Both the position numbers and the translations under genes were made by a program. Positions 31,043 to 40,498 of a DNA stretch of 64,000 nt are shown here, one piece after another. This DNA comes from Tubulanus polymorphus (lineage: Eukaryota > Nemertea > Palaeonemertea > Tubulaniformes > Tubulanidae): NCBI RefSeq assembly GCF_964204645.1, contig NC_134025.1:14451001-14515000 (forward strand), written 5' to 3'. Each line of letters begins with the position of its first letter. Within the stretch, counting starts at the first letter, position 1. The notes below the pieces were generated by a model that saw only the letters and a list, made by a program, of their open reading frames with translations, ran no database searches and was not told the origin of the DNA.

Positions 31043-31879
31043 ATGGAAGGAGGTAAAGTATATAAACATATTCCATACATCGATACACATGAAAATAATG
31101 ATGGTTTATATTATGTAATACCTTGTAATATAGCTTTGATATTTGATCCTATTTTCAAAATTTATAAAACTAAACTAATAGAAATCGATAATAATAAAAG
31201 TGAAGTTGTTGATAATTTAAGTAATGTAATTGATAATAATGTAATACCTTCTACATCTAATAATGTAATACCTTCTACATCTAATAATGTAATACCTTCT
31301 ACATCTAATAATGTAATACCTTCTACATCTAATAATGTAATACCTTCTACATCTAATAATGAAATAATATTAAATGTTAGTGAAAATAGAAATTATTGTG
31401 GATATTGTAAAAGTGAATTTTCAAACGCTAAATCAAATTGGAATAAACATATGAATACAAGGGTACATATAAATAATGTTATAGAACGTGTTGGTTTAAA
31501 AGAATTTATAGAACACTCATTTAGATATGTTACAAAGTTTGTTTCAAATCAAAAAGTAAATGGTGAAAAAATATATGAAGATTTATTATTAGCAACACCT
31601 AATAAAGATGAATTAGATCTAACCGATGCTAATGAGATATTAGGATCAAACACTGTAAATGAAATATTAGGAGCAAACACTAATAAAGATTCTATGAAAC
31701 ATAAAGTAGAAAATAATGATAAATTTGATTGGATGAATAAGCATAACAATGAAACAACTATTGATGATGCGGTAAAAAAGGTGAAAAATAAGTATAAAAA
31801 TAATAGAGAATTTGAAGAAGAAAATTCGGTAAAGAATTGGAATAAATTGTTAGGGGGGTCTGATAGTGAAAGTGATTAA
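31043..31879 (+). CDS. C2H2 zinc-finger protein with eight-residue repeats
   Basis: 278 residues, intact. Nearly identical to the E1 protein in the N-terminal part and the finger (YCGYCKSEF ... KHMNTRVH), but with five octapeptide repeats and a shorter acidic tail. It is the last gene of the rightward block. Function unknown; the single finger suggests nucleic-acid binding. Confidence 0.75.
   Translation: MEGGKVYKHIPYIDTHENNDGLYYVIPCNIALIFDPIFKIYKTKLIEIDNNKSEVVDNLSNVIDNNVIPSTSNNVIPSTSNNVIPSTSNNVIPSTSNNVIPSTSNNEIILNVSENRNYCGYCKSEFSNAKSNWNKHMNTRVHINNVIERVGLKEFIEHSFRYVTKFVSNQKVNGEKIYEDLLLATPNKDELDLTDANEILGSNTVNEILGANTNKDSMKHKVENNDKFDWMNKHNNETTIDDAVKKVKNKYKNNREFEEENSVKNWNKLLGGSDSESD
31238..31357 (+). 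repeat. 24-bp coding minisatellite, 5 units
   Basis: Five identical 24-base units coding for an NNVIPSTS octapeptide. E1 has seven with two variant units. Confidence 0.92.
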
Positions 31880-32275
31880 GATATTGATTATATTTAACTC
31901 AAATTATAATATTAGTTGAAAATTGTATAAAATAATAGTAAATAAAAAAGGGGTTTTAAGTATTTAAGGTATCTAATAGGGTATCTAATACATATCTAAT
32001 ACATATCTAATACATATTATTTGAAAATGCCTTAAATTATATTTCTTTTTTAAATTCATATTAAAACCTCAGTAATAATAAATAACCTTTATTATTTTCA
32101 AACTTATTCATATATTAGTTGAAAAATAAAAATAAATTGGTTGAAAATTGTATAATAATATTTATTTTAAAAAAGGGGGTTTTAAGTATTTAAGGTATCT
32201 AATAGGGTATCAGGTATTAGGGTATCTAATGGGGTATCATGTATTAGGGTATCTAATACATAGGTATACAAATAG
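31880..32275. repeat. Convergent-gene spacer with duplicated ATPase 3' end
   Basis: Same structure as in E1: two copies of a block with AAAAAGGGGTTTTAAG, TATTTAAGG and GGTATCTAATA units, the first followed by a decayed copy of the ATPase 3' end (ACCTCAGTAATAATAAATAA). Because E1 and E2 share it, the duplication predates their split. Confidence 0.75.
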
Positions 32276-32887
32276 TTATTTTATAAATTTATATTCATAG
32301 GGAAATTGTAATCTCAGTAATAATTTTGAACCTTTATTATTCTTTAATTTATTCATATATTCATCATGTAATTCAGTAGGTATAATTTGATTTTCTTCCA
32401 ATGATTGTTGCATAGATTTTTTATCTTTGTTATAAAATAAAACTAGAAATCTTATATTCTCCCTAAAGTCTTTAACAATTGAATTATATTTTTGATTTAA
32501 AACCCATGTTGTTATCCCAAAATGTCTCCCAGAGAAAGCTAGATAACATAACTCACTTTCTCTAACTTTTGAATCATGTAAATTTGCGCAATCATCTATA
32601 ATGAATAATGTATTTGATCCTTTATAAGTATCAATTGCTATTTTAATACAATTATCTAAATTTTCTTTTACTGTTTTAGGATCTAATATAATAAACTTTT
32701 TCATCTTAACTATATCTCTATTATATGTTTTATTTATTTCATAAGTAGGACAGAATAATATTATATTATCAAAATGATTCTTATAAATAGTTTCTAACAA
32801 ATCTAATATGAAATGTGTTTTACCACAATTGGTTACTCCAGTGACTAACATATTATGCGGTTCAAATATAAATAAATCTTTATTCAT
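32276..32887 (-). CDS. A32-like genome packaging ATPase
   Basis: 203 residues, intact. Walker A is GVTNCGKT (residues 17-24) and Walker B is LFIIDDC (about 94-100). After it comes the SGRHFGITTWVLNQKY block, a sensor-like motif usual in FtsK/HerA-type viral packaging ATPases. The enzyme pumps element DNA into preformed capsids in related viruses. Its start codon overlaps the integrase stop (AATGAATAA), so the two are translated from adjoining frames of one leftward block. The best-preserved ATPase in the window. Confidence 0.92.
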   Translation of the reverse strand: MNKDLFIFEPHNMLVTGVTNCGKTHFILDLLETIYKNHFDNIILFCPTYEINKTYNRDIVKMKKFIILDPKTVKENLDNCIKIAIDTYKGSNTLFIIDDCANLHDSKVRESELCYLAFSGRHFGITTWVLNQKYNSIVKDFRENIRFLVLFYNKDKKSMQQSLEENQIIPTELHDEYMNKLKNNKGSKLLLRLQFPYEYKFIK

Positions 32888-33952
32888 TTATTCTTTTAAT
32901 TATACTAGATAAAATCCATTCATTAAATTTATCATCGTATCCTTTATATTTCACCAAAGAATACTTTTTTCCTTTAAGAGTTTTTGTTTTCAATACTTTT
33001 TCTATTTTGTATTCTATTTCGTCTGGGTTTGGTACAAGTGATAATTCTTGTTCATAGAAATAACCTAATATTTCTTCATCTTTTAGATCTTCTAATTTAT
33101 AAACAAAAGGTTTAGTTAATATTATCTTTTTAATCTTGAATATTTCGTCTGTAAAATTTGGGGTATAACCTTTATAAAAGGTTTATCTATATTTAGATAT
33201 TCTAACGTGTTGTCCTATTTTAAATTTAGGTTCGCCGAAATTATGTGTAACAAATGCTCCATATAAATTATTCCAAACTATTTCCGAATTATCTTCTTTT
33301 CTAGCTTGTATAGGTTTCATATTTATAGAACTATGTTTAGAATTACTATAACCTTTCACTAAATCATCTAATACATCGATATATTTATATGTTTCATTAG
33401 CAGTAAAATATTTCCACGTTCTAGATTTCAATGTTTTATTAAACCTTTCTATAATAGATGCTTTTTTATCTGAATGTGTTGAAAAATATTCTACATCGCT
33501 TTCAGATAACAATTTTTTGAAATTTTTATTATAAAATTCCTTACCTTCATCAAATTGTATCTTATCTGGAATAGCTTCTTTGAATATATTTTTAAAAGCA
33601 TTAGTAACTTCTATACCAGTTTTATTTCTGATTGGAATTGACCATGCGTATCTACTGAATATGTCTATAACATTTAATATCCAGAAATATCCTTTGTTGT
33701 ATTCCTCTAAGTTCTTCATGTCAATTAAATCAGCTTGCCATTGTTGATCGATATATGAAACCATAACTTTTCTTGTTAAATAAGTTTTATCCATTTTCTT
33801 GTGGATTTGATATGTTGGTTGATTTTGTAACCATGATTTCAATTCACTATATTTTATATTGCCATTTTCCTTATCAGATTTAATTTTACCCCATATGATA
33901 CTTCACTTTCTGGGTTATAATATAACTCTCTTAAATATTGTTCTTTTTTCAT
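32880..33952 (-). pseudogene. Retrovirus-like integrase with chromodomain, frameshifted
   Basis: The main open part (33842-33183) carries the catalytic core: first Asp in WQADLIDM, second Asp in KIQFDEGKEF and Glu in SIIERFNKTLK, a DDE triad as in retroviral integrases. The N-terminus (33952 to about 33840) is shifted by a short deletion near 33895. A stop near 33183 precedes the C-terminal part, which is readable as a chromodomain-like segment (YSLVKYKGYDDKFNEW). It directs insertion of the element. Confidence 0.9.
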
Positions 33953-33958
33953 CTTATT

Positions 33959-34328
33959 TTAATCCATTAATAATAATTTAGATTTAGTTTCAATGGCTTT
34001 ATGATTTGATTTATTTTCTGGTATGATAGGTTTATTATCATTTGGAATCATCTTTATCATCAGATTTGAATTTTGATTTATATATTACACCGGATAATAT
34101 AATAACTGTTACTAATCCAATTGTAATATATAATTTATAATTACTTCCAGCATTAGAAGAATCAGACGGATTATTATTTGAATTAATATCAGATAATTTC
34201 TGTGATTCATTTATATCAGTTAATTTCTTTTTCTTAGCTTTTTTTAATTCTGAAGATCTTTTACCTAATTCTCTTGCCCATTTAATTTGTTTTTCAGATC
34301 TAGCCTTTTTCTTAACATCATCACTCAT
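33959..34328 (-). pseudogene. Small basic single-pass membrane protein
   Basis: 96 open codons from ATG 34328: basic N-terminal helix (KKKARSEKQIKWARELGKRS), Asn/Ser linker, a membrane segment (LYITIGLVTVIILSGVIY) and a charged DDKDDS tail. One extra base near 34042 introduces a stop; comparison with E1 shows about 25 more residues in another frame to 33959. If the short form is functional, it would still keep the membrane anchor. Function unknown. Confidence 0.65.
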
Positions 34329-34922
34329 TTATTTTAGTTAATTTTTGTTCTGATTCATTTTCTGTTTCGACGTTTGGTTGTAGTACATCTGTTTCGTTCT
34401 TACCTGATTTATATTCCATAGGTTTGATATTCGAAAATGTTATGACGCCAGTAGAAATTAATGTCATAACCGATCCTAATTGAAATGAAGCATAACCAAC
34501 CCATTTTTGTAATTCAGTCATAACTAAGTAGTCATTTTTCAAATCACTATATAATTCATTTCATCATCAATTGGTATTAACTGGTTACATAACTTAGAAT
34601 AACATTTGACAATACCATCTGAAATTGAATCATTTATTTGGGCCAATCTTGCCGCTTCATAAATCTTAAAATATTTTATTACTTAATCTGGTTTCATAGC
34701 ATCTAATTCTTGAAAAGTTATTATTTTCCCAATAAACTGATTACATTTACCACTAGCAATTAATAATTCTAGATGGTGCTTACAATATAAGTAGTATTCA
34801 TAATCAATATTGTTATTAACTTGAATAGAATTAGAAACAACTGGATCCGTATTATCACTTATGCCCAAATCATCTAATGTCTTTTCAATATCAATACTAT
34901 TCTTACTCGATTTCTTTGACAT
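34321..34922 (-). pseudogene. 200-residue protein of unknown function, disrupted
   Basis: Homologue of the intact protein at 12126-12728. The N-terminal 79 codons end at a TAA (34683-34685) where E1 has a Lys codon, and a further frameshift lies near 34555; the C-terminal 73 codons (KNDYLVMTELQKWVGYASF and onward) are open. Conserved sequence on both sides shows recent loss of function. Confidence 0.72.
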
Positions 34923-35249
34923 TTATATTGGAGAAATTTAATAAGAAAAATATTATAAGTATTATAAAATGATACTAGATAGTTAAAGCTAAAGAATTCT
35001 AGTATTGACTACTGATACTAGCTATTTGAATTTAAAGAATTTCTATTCGAATCTATTCAAAATATAAAGTATTCTCTTTTGAAAAGAAAGTATTGAAAAT
35101 ATAATAGAATTCACTAGCTAGTTGAAGTTATTGTTTTTTAAATACTTTTTATTTAAATTAGGATTTAGATTATCTCACTACTATTGTGTACCTATAGGAG
35201 CAGTAATTATAACTGTCCAGATAAGTCATTTCGGATTCTTGATAATAAA
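34923..35249. other. Noncoding spacer and orphan 3' end of the HNH gene
   Basis: The spacer matches that of E1 (GATACTAG and TTTGAAT words). At its end, bases 35210-35249 match the last codons of the HNH gene of E1 (GTCCAGATAAGTCATTTCGG), although the E2 HNH gene itself now ends 1.45 kb away. This marks the left edge of an insertion. Confidence 0.55.
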
Positions 35250-35518
35250 TCCTTAAACTGAAAATAAATTCTAAGAAACGACTGGTGGAAATACTATTTC
35301 ATAAACACATATATTTCATTCTACAATCATTATCGATTTCCACATTCCAAGCCGCTCGGCAGCCGAGCGGTAAGGTATGCGTGGAATGCAGGAATAAAGT
35401 ATAATACAACATCTGTCACTGTGCGACATTAACAACAGCTGAATATAGAATAATAGACAATGCAATTAGGGTAACTATAATACAAATACAAAAAATCTAT
35501 ATAGTATGAAAAATTGTT

Positions 35519-35852
35519 AACTAAACAAACAAATCATCTTTAGGATTTTATAATTCCGACCAAAATTCTTTGATTTCGGGGTAATTTTCAAACATTTTTT
35601 CGATTTCTGTCAAATGATTAATAACTGTATCAAATGGTAATACCAATAATTGAAATTTTTTAAATGAATATAATTTCCCAATCCCTCTAAGTTTTCTTTC
35701 ATACCCGACACTAATATGTATATCTTCTTTAACCCAATTAGCCCATGAAATATTTATAGTTGAGTCGAATGAAAAAGAACAAACCCTTTATTCAAGGAAT
35801 TCCCAAAAATTATAAAATCCCAAAGATGATTTGTTTGTTTAGTTAACAACTT
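35519..35852. repeat. Inverted repeat pair of about 40 bp
   Basis: 35519-35558 (ACTAAACAAACAAATCATCT ...) is repeated in reverse complement at about 35808-35852 with few changes. The left arm overlaps the end of the leftward gene and the right arm lies inside it. Confidence 0.7.
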
Positions 35853-36258
35853 TTCATACTCGCTTATCAGTAATCCACTAATTTCCGAAAATAAATGCAC
35901 GTCTATTTCACTAAAGTTCGATAAATCTCTATGATCCAATAATTTTGATTTTAAATATTCGTGTAGTTCATAACCGCTCAATTTGATTCTATTTTCTTTA
36001 AGTCCTAATAATGTTTTTAAACTTGGCGTTGGTATTTTTGGTAATTCTTGTATCTTTGATTGTTTGGTTGTAATTACTTCGTCCAAAATTGACACTAATT
36101 GTTTATAATAATCCATATGTTTCCTGAGTTTTTCGATATTTTTTTCTTCCTATTACAGTTTCTTGTGATGATGGCGTGTTGACATCCATACATTCTGGCT
36201 CATCACTTTCTTGCGTTAGATTTGGAGTAGATGGTGGAGTTCTTGATCTGTATGACAT
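35548..36258 (-). pseudogene. Leftward protein of unknown function, frameshifted, possible 5' intron
   Basis: Three open parts in different frames: an N-terminus starting at 36258 (MSYRSRTPPSTPNLTQ, Ser/Thr/Pro-rich), a helical middle (YYKQLVSILDEVITTKQSK and GYELHEYLKSKLLDHR) and a C-terminal part (KEDIHISVGYERKL, LPFDTVINHLTEIEKM). Shifts fall in an A-run near 36145 and near 35758. Upstream, a consensus donor (GTAAGT at 36384) and acceptor (TTCTAG ending at 36273) suggest a 112-base intron in the 5' leader. I do not recognise the family. Confidence 0.5.
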
Positions 36259-36272
36259 TTTTTACTAAATAT
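36259..36272 (-). promoter_or_regulatory. TTTAGTA motif before a start codon
   Basis: On the minus strand ATATTTAGTAAAAA directly precedes ATG. The TTTAG could instead serve as a splice acceptor. Confidence 0.4.
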
Positions 36273-36701
36273 CTAGAATGTAGAATAAAACTAACTTGAA
36301 GTTGTAGTTGTCAAATATCAATTACAGCACTTAAACATGTTTAACGTTTCCCTGCGTCTTAATAACAACAAAAACAGTACTTACATTTATAACTGTAAAC
36401 TCCTAATTGTGTTTCTAGAGAGAAATCTTATACGTTCTATATATTGCGTCTTTTCAGTTCGTATGTTGTAATGCGACTGCGCTCAATATACCAGGCACTG
36501 TCTGTCTAAGCAACAGATGTTCCTTTGTAATATAATTGATTAATCCTTTTCAACTGGAATAGCACATTCGATCAATATTCAAATGAGGTGCGCCCCATTC
36601 AACTGAATATGAAATACGGCACAGATGTTTTTGTAAACAACCTAATACAATTACATATAGGCGGTTTGACATAGATCGAGAGTAACCGGTTTTCTAAGCG
36701 C

Positions 36702-37355
36702 TCAAGCTTCAACGTATTTTTCAGTATGTGTTGAGTTCCATAATTCAACAAATGTCCTTGCTTTATCCAGTTGGTCTAAATATAACTGTATATCTAGTTT
36801 ATTAGATTTAATTATGTTTTCCTTCTTTTCTAAAGGTCTTAAATTTTTCCAACTCCAAATAAGTTTTTTATTGTATTCATCATTCATGTTAAATTTAGAA
36901 ATCGGCAACACATGATCAATATGGTAATAATCCCCATAATTATCTATATTCATTTTATCATCGAATTGAAATATAATCCATAATTTGAGAAATTCATCTG
37001 AACAACCCAATAAATTAGATAGTGTTTCTGAATGTGTTTCTTTGGTGAATAATTGTGTTAATCTAGATCTTAAACATTGTTTTAATCTAAAATTAAGATC
37101 TGTTTGATATCTTACTCTCATATATTCTGTCATATAATCATTGTAAGCTTCTCTATTATCTTCTCGATATTGTTTGGTATATAGTTTAGTACATGTTTTA
37201 CAGCAATATTGAAAACCATCATTGTTTATCTTACGCTTACTTAATTCTGTTAAAGCTAATTTATCTAATTCACACTTAGAACACTTCTTGTAGTATATAT
37301 TTATGACGCCAGTGTTATTTGTAATATTGATAATTTGTGGTTGTTCCGGTTCCAT
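36702..37355 (-). CDS. HNH-type endonuclease-like protein
   Basis: 217 residues. N-terminal zinc-ribbon-like CxxC pairs (KCSKCELDK, CCKTC), then a helical part and an HNH core: YHIDHVLPISKF, WSWKNLRPLEKKEN, IIKSNK. Both His of the first motif are present, so it could be active, unlike the E1 copy. Its last residues are replaced because the 1.46-kb segment inserted before the original stop. It is the outermost leftward gene, beside the right inverted repeat. Possible roles include nicking element or host DNA; none is shown. Confidence 0.78.
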   Translation of the reverse strand: MEPEQPQIINITNNTGVINIYYKKCSKCELDKLALTELSKRKINNDGFQYCCKTCTKLYTKQYREDNREAYNDYMTEYMRVRYQTDLNFRLKQCLRSRLTQLFTKETHSETLSNLLGCSDEFLKLWIIFQFDDKMNIDNYGDYYHIDHVLPISKFNMNDEYNKKLIWSWKNLRPLEKKENIIKSNKLDIQLYLDQLDKARTFVELWNSTHTEKYVEA

Positions 37356-37385
37356 TTATTATACGTATTTTTTTACTAAATTGAT
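37356..37385 (-). promoter_or_regulatory. TTTAGTA motif upstream of HNH gene
   Basis: On the minus strand AATCAATTTAGTAAAAAAAT is followed by ACGTATAATAA and the ATG. It begins inside the inverted repeat, and the left repeat gives PolB a very similar start. Confidence 0.45.
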
Positions 37386-37960
37386 TTTAGAAGTTCAATA
37401 TCATGTATTATTTCAATCACACTTTACTAACACTTTTAATGTTTAAAAATCTAACTCATACAAATATAAATATTGAAATAATGTTTTAAATATATACTTT
37501 TATATTGAATAATCTGACAATTTAAATGTTATTCATGTATATGATTATTTTAAGAGTAATAGGGGTAATGGGCTTTCAGGTTAAAGGTTGAATGGTCGAG
37601 TTCATTAAAAACAAAACATTAAAAGTAATTTAGAACTGTAATATATTTTCATAACCGTGTGTATTTCAGTAGAATAATAGAATAATTATTATTATTAAAA
37701 TATATTTGATTATATGAATTTGTGTATTGTAAATAAATCAATTGGTCGCGGAGCGGTAGCGAAGTGGAGCGACCAATTGATTTAATACAATATGCTTTTT
37801 AAATTTAAATTATTGATATCTTAGAATAAATATTTAGTTATAATATAAAATACACACGGTTGTGAAAATATATTATAGTTTTAAATTACTTTTAATGTTT
37901 TGTTTTTTAATGAGCTCGACCGTTCGACCTTTGGCTTGAAAGCCCATTACCCCTATTACT
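37380..37960 (-). repeat. Right terminal inverted repeat of E2 with fold-back structure
   Basis: Inner 395 bases mirror the left end of E2. A GC-rich hairpin with 15-base arms follows (37736-37784: AAATCAATTGGTCGC ... GCGACCAATTGATTT), then 186 bases that are a diverged inverted copy of part of the repeat, ending CCCCTATTACT. Beyond it the sequence changes to a gag-like fragment. E1 breaks at the same base of the motif. Confidence 0.88.
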
Positions 37961-38362
37961 TCGGACTAAAGGTTAATAATGATCAGGAATTTTTGGAAGA
38001 AGCCCTGAAAGACAAAACGTTCAAAGCATGTGTCAAAAAAGCGGAAGACTTTACGCCGTTCAACTTTGTTGTATTCTGCAGAGATCAGGATTCTTTTGAT
38101 CTATTGAAGAATCACCAACTGCAAATTAAAGATGTATCCGTAACGATGCACCCTCCAAAAGAAACTCCGACAGTTTTACGAGCAGAGGGTGTTCCTTCGA
38201 ACTGCCCCCATTCGGTCATCGACGAAATTTTGTGCAACTACGGTAATATCCTTACCAAAACGTATCATCCTAAATACCCGAAAACGGATATCGAAAATGC
38301 GAGTAAACGAGTAATAGAAATGTCGCTAGATAAACCGATACCGAGAAATATCGCGATGAGAT
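37961..38362 (+). pseudogene. gag/LINE ORF1-like fragment
   Basis: About 130 codons of higher-GC sequence: FNFVVFCRDQDSFDLLKN, a TVLRAEGVPSNCPHSVIDE segment and RVIEMSLDKPIPRN. This resembles the RRM-like domain that precedes zinc knuckles in ORF1 or gag proteins of retroelements. The zinc-knuckle part is absent; the sequence stops at the edge of E3. Family assignment is tentative. Confidence 0.45.
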
Positions 38363-38365
38363 CAA

Positions 38366-39345
38366 CATATAAATGATTCCAAACAATTTCATCATTTTCT
38401 GGTTTTCTAGCATCGATAGGTTTCATTCCAATAGAAGAATGATAAGAATTATTATAACCTTCTATCAATTTTGGTAAAACATCAATCCATTTAAAAGTAT
38501 TATTTGCTGTAAAATATTTCCACATTCTTGTTCTTAATGTTCTATTAAATCGTTCAACAACTGCTGCTTTTTTATCCGATTTTGTTGAAAAATATTTAAT
38601 ATTATGATAATCCAAGAGTTCATGAACAGATGAATTATCAAATTCTTTTCCATCATCAAATTGTATTTTTTCTGGCTTTTCTTAAAATTTTATTTTCTTA
38701 AAACATTTGATGTTTGTACAGCATCTTTTCTATAAAGTGGGAAGCTCCATACATAACGACTAAAAATATCAATTATATTCAATATACACCATTAATCATC
38801 ATTATCTTTCGTAACATTTTTCATATCAATTAAATCTCCTTGCCACTTTGGTTTCCATAGACAAGTGGCTGTCCAATATCAATAGTAGACAAAAACCCAC
38901 AATAAAAAGAAATCTGGTATATACTAACAGCTATAGGGATCACTTAGTTACCTTGTTGCTATATTTTGTATTGTTATAACTGTACAATAAATCAGTTTTT
39001 TGAAAATGGCTCATAGAATTGAGTTGAAACGTTAAACTACCAGATAGTTTTTCTTTTTATTGTGGGTTTTTGTCTACTCCTTGCCTCTGTTGATCTACAT
39101 AACTTACCATAGTTTTACGAGTTTTATATTTTCTAACATTTTTTTTATGCGTTGTATATGTTGGGTGTTCTAACATTAAATCATTTATATCTTTATATTT
39201 AACTAAGTTTTGTGGGATTATCTTATCTAATTTATCTTGTTTTACTTGATGCCATATATTTTTGGTAGAAGAATAAGCAACCGAAATCCCAGGGTTATAA
39301 TATAAATTTCTTAACTATTTTTCTTAAGTATTTCGAGTTTTTTTA
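38366..39345 (-). pseudogene. Integrase fragments
   Basis: The clearest part (38615-38366) holds the end of the catalytic core: FSTKSDKKAAVVERFNRTLR with the catalytic Glu, then YFTANNTFKWIDVLPKL. Upstream pieces with frameshifts include the first Asp region near 38830 and the N-terminal domain up to 39345. A small inverted-repeat element interrupts it. It stops abruptly at the gag-like fragment and lacks the chromodomain. Confidence 0.75.
38845..39077. mobile_element. Small insertion with inverted repeats (MITE-like)
   Basis: The integrase sequence is interrupted between two copies of TCCTTGCC (38837-38844 and 39078-39085), an 8-base direct repeat like a hAT target duplication. Inside, GTAGACAAAAACCCACAATA (38885 on) is mirrored at 39050-39077. 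The right arm touches the direct repeat, but the left arm lies 40 bases in, so the unit may be composite. Confidence 0.6.
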
Positions 39346-39383
39346 TCCCCTATTTTTATATCGTTAATTTCAACTTAATATTT

Positions 39384-40493
39384 TTAATATTGAATACTAT
39401 GTAATTGAGAATTTATGATATTAAATTGCGCATCAGATATAAAATAAATGTGCATTTTGAAATTTAAACTTGCTTTTTCCTTTTTCATGAAAAATTGTAT
39501 TCCATCTTTAGTGTTCTGTAATTTTTTCCCAGAACCATGTAATGAATTATCCTCTGTTGTTCTAAAATCTAACCATAATGCATATTTATTGCCGGTATAA
39601 TAATCAATTTGATTAATATTACAATTTTCAGAAGATTTAACTTTTTCATTCATAAAATATTTTCTAATTTCTACCCACTTATCTATCATTCTCATTCCTT
39701 GACAAAATATTTTATTTGCTATACCTTCAATAGTTATTTCTACCTTTGATATTTCAGGATTATAATAATTATCAACATTTATTGCACCATTAGAATATGT
39801 TGCAATGGTAAAAATATTAATATACCTTTAATAGATCTTCTTGGGAAGTTAATATTCTCATTAATTATTTCATCATTTGTATTAATAGTTACAGTCTTAA
39901 ATTTATCAATATAATCATATAATAATGAAAATCCTTGATTGTATTGAGTTTGAATTATGCTTGAAATATTTTCATCAGTTACTGTATCATATTCTAAACA
40001 TATATTCGATAATTTATATCCCATATCTTTAACAACGCTAGATAATACAATTTCATTAACAGGGGCAAATGTTATCTCGAATATAATATCTTCTTGAATT
40101 GCGTATTTATATAAAGGTGCATTATTATTTATCAATTCAAAGTCTAATGGAATTTTATATTTGCTTCCATAAATCTTTTTTATCAAATTATCTGTAGCAT
40201 TAGTTATTATTGCATTATTGGCTTCTGTTCTTAATTTGTTATGGTTTTCTGATTGGATGCCTTGAAATATGATAATATTTCTATTTCCTTTTGTTAACCA
40301 TAAATCTTTATTATGCATAGATAAATTATAATCATCTAATGAAAAAACTGGTCCAATCTTTATAGTTAATTTTTTAATCAAATATCTCCCAACATTATCT
40401 ACAACAAATTATTATTATTACCAGTTACATTTATATAGCTGACAAATAAACACTATTTGGAACATAAAAAGTATTTTGATTTAATCTTGGGAT
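39384..40493 (-). pseudogene. Major capsid protein, N-terminus lost
   Basis: Two readable parts (40381-39779 and 39695-39384) cover most of the protein: KLTIKIGPVFSLDDYNL, IPLDFELINNNAPLYKYAIQ, FPRRSIKGILIF, then MRMIDKWVEIRKYFMNEKV. The C-terminal part reads through AAA into the MHIYFISDAQFN tail. The first 48 or so residues are missing: IPRLNQNTFYVP directly follows the end of the coiled-coil protein gene, so a deletion fused the two. Confidence 0.8.
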
Positions 40494-40498
40494 ATATA

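Larger units (their letters stand above)
35250..36707. mobile_element. Segment inserted into the HNH gene 3' end of E2
   Basis: Alignment with E1 by eye shows continuity of the HNH 3' end on both sides (left ...AAATCCTT, right CTTCAACGTAT...), so the segment is extra. It contains a perfect 9-bp hairpin at 35352-35370 (CCGCTCGGC A GCCGAGCGG), a leftward gene with a possible intron, and a long inverted repeat. A related remnant lies elsewhere in E1 (14441-14771), so it may be a mobile cargo unit. No transposase was found in it. Confidence 0.55.
21582..37960 (+). mobile_element. Polinton/Maverick element E2 (near-complete, defective)
   Basis: A full set of Polinton genes between inverted repeats: PolB beside the left repeat, HNH nuclease beside the right. 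Gene order and sequence match E1. It is defective: PolB has two frameshifts, about 1.7 kb covering four small genes and the penton 3' end is deleted near 26985, and integrase and capsid genes are shifted. An extra 1.46-kb segment sits in the 3' end of the HNH gene. The left end begins at the hairpin GGTCGC and lacks the outer 186 bases present at the right end, so no target duplication could be matched. Confidence 0.94.

Noticed and set aside
37900-38376. One continuous plus-strand gene across the E2 terminus
   Set aside because: Its first 20 codons lie in the inverted repeat and its last ones in the E3 integrase antisense; only the middle is protein-like.
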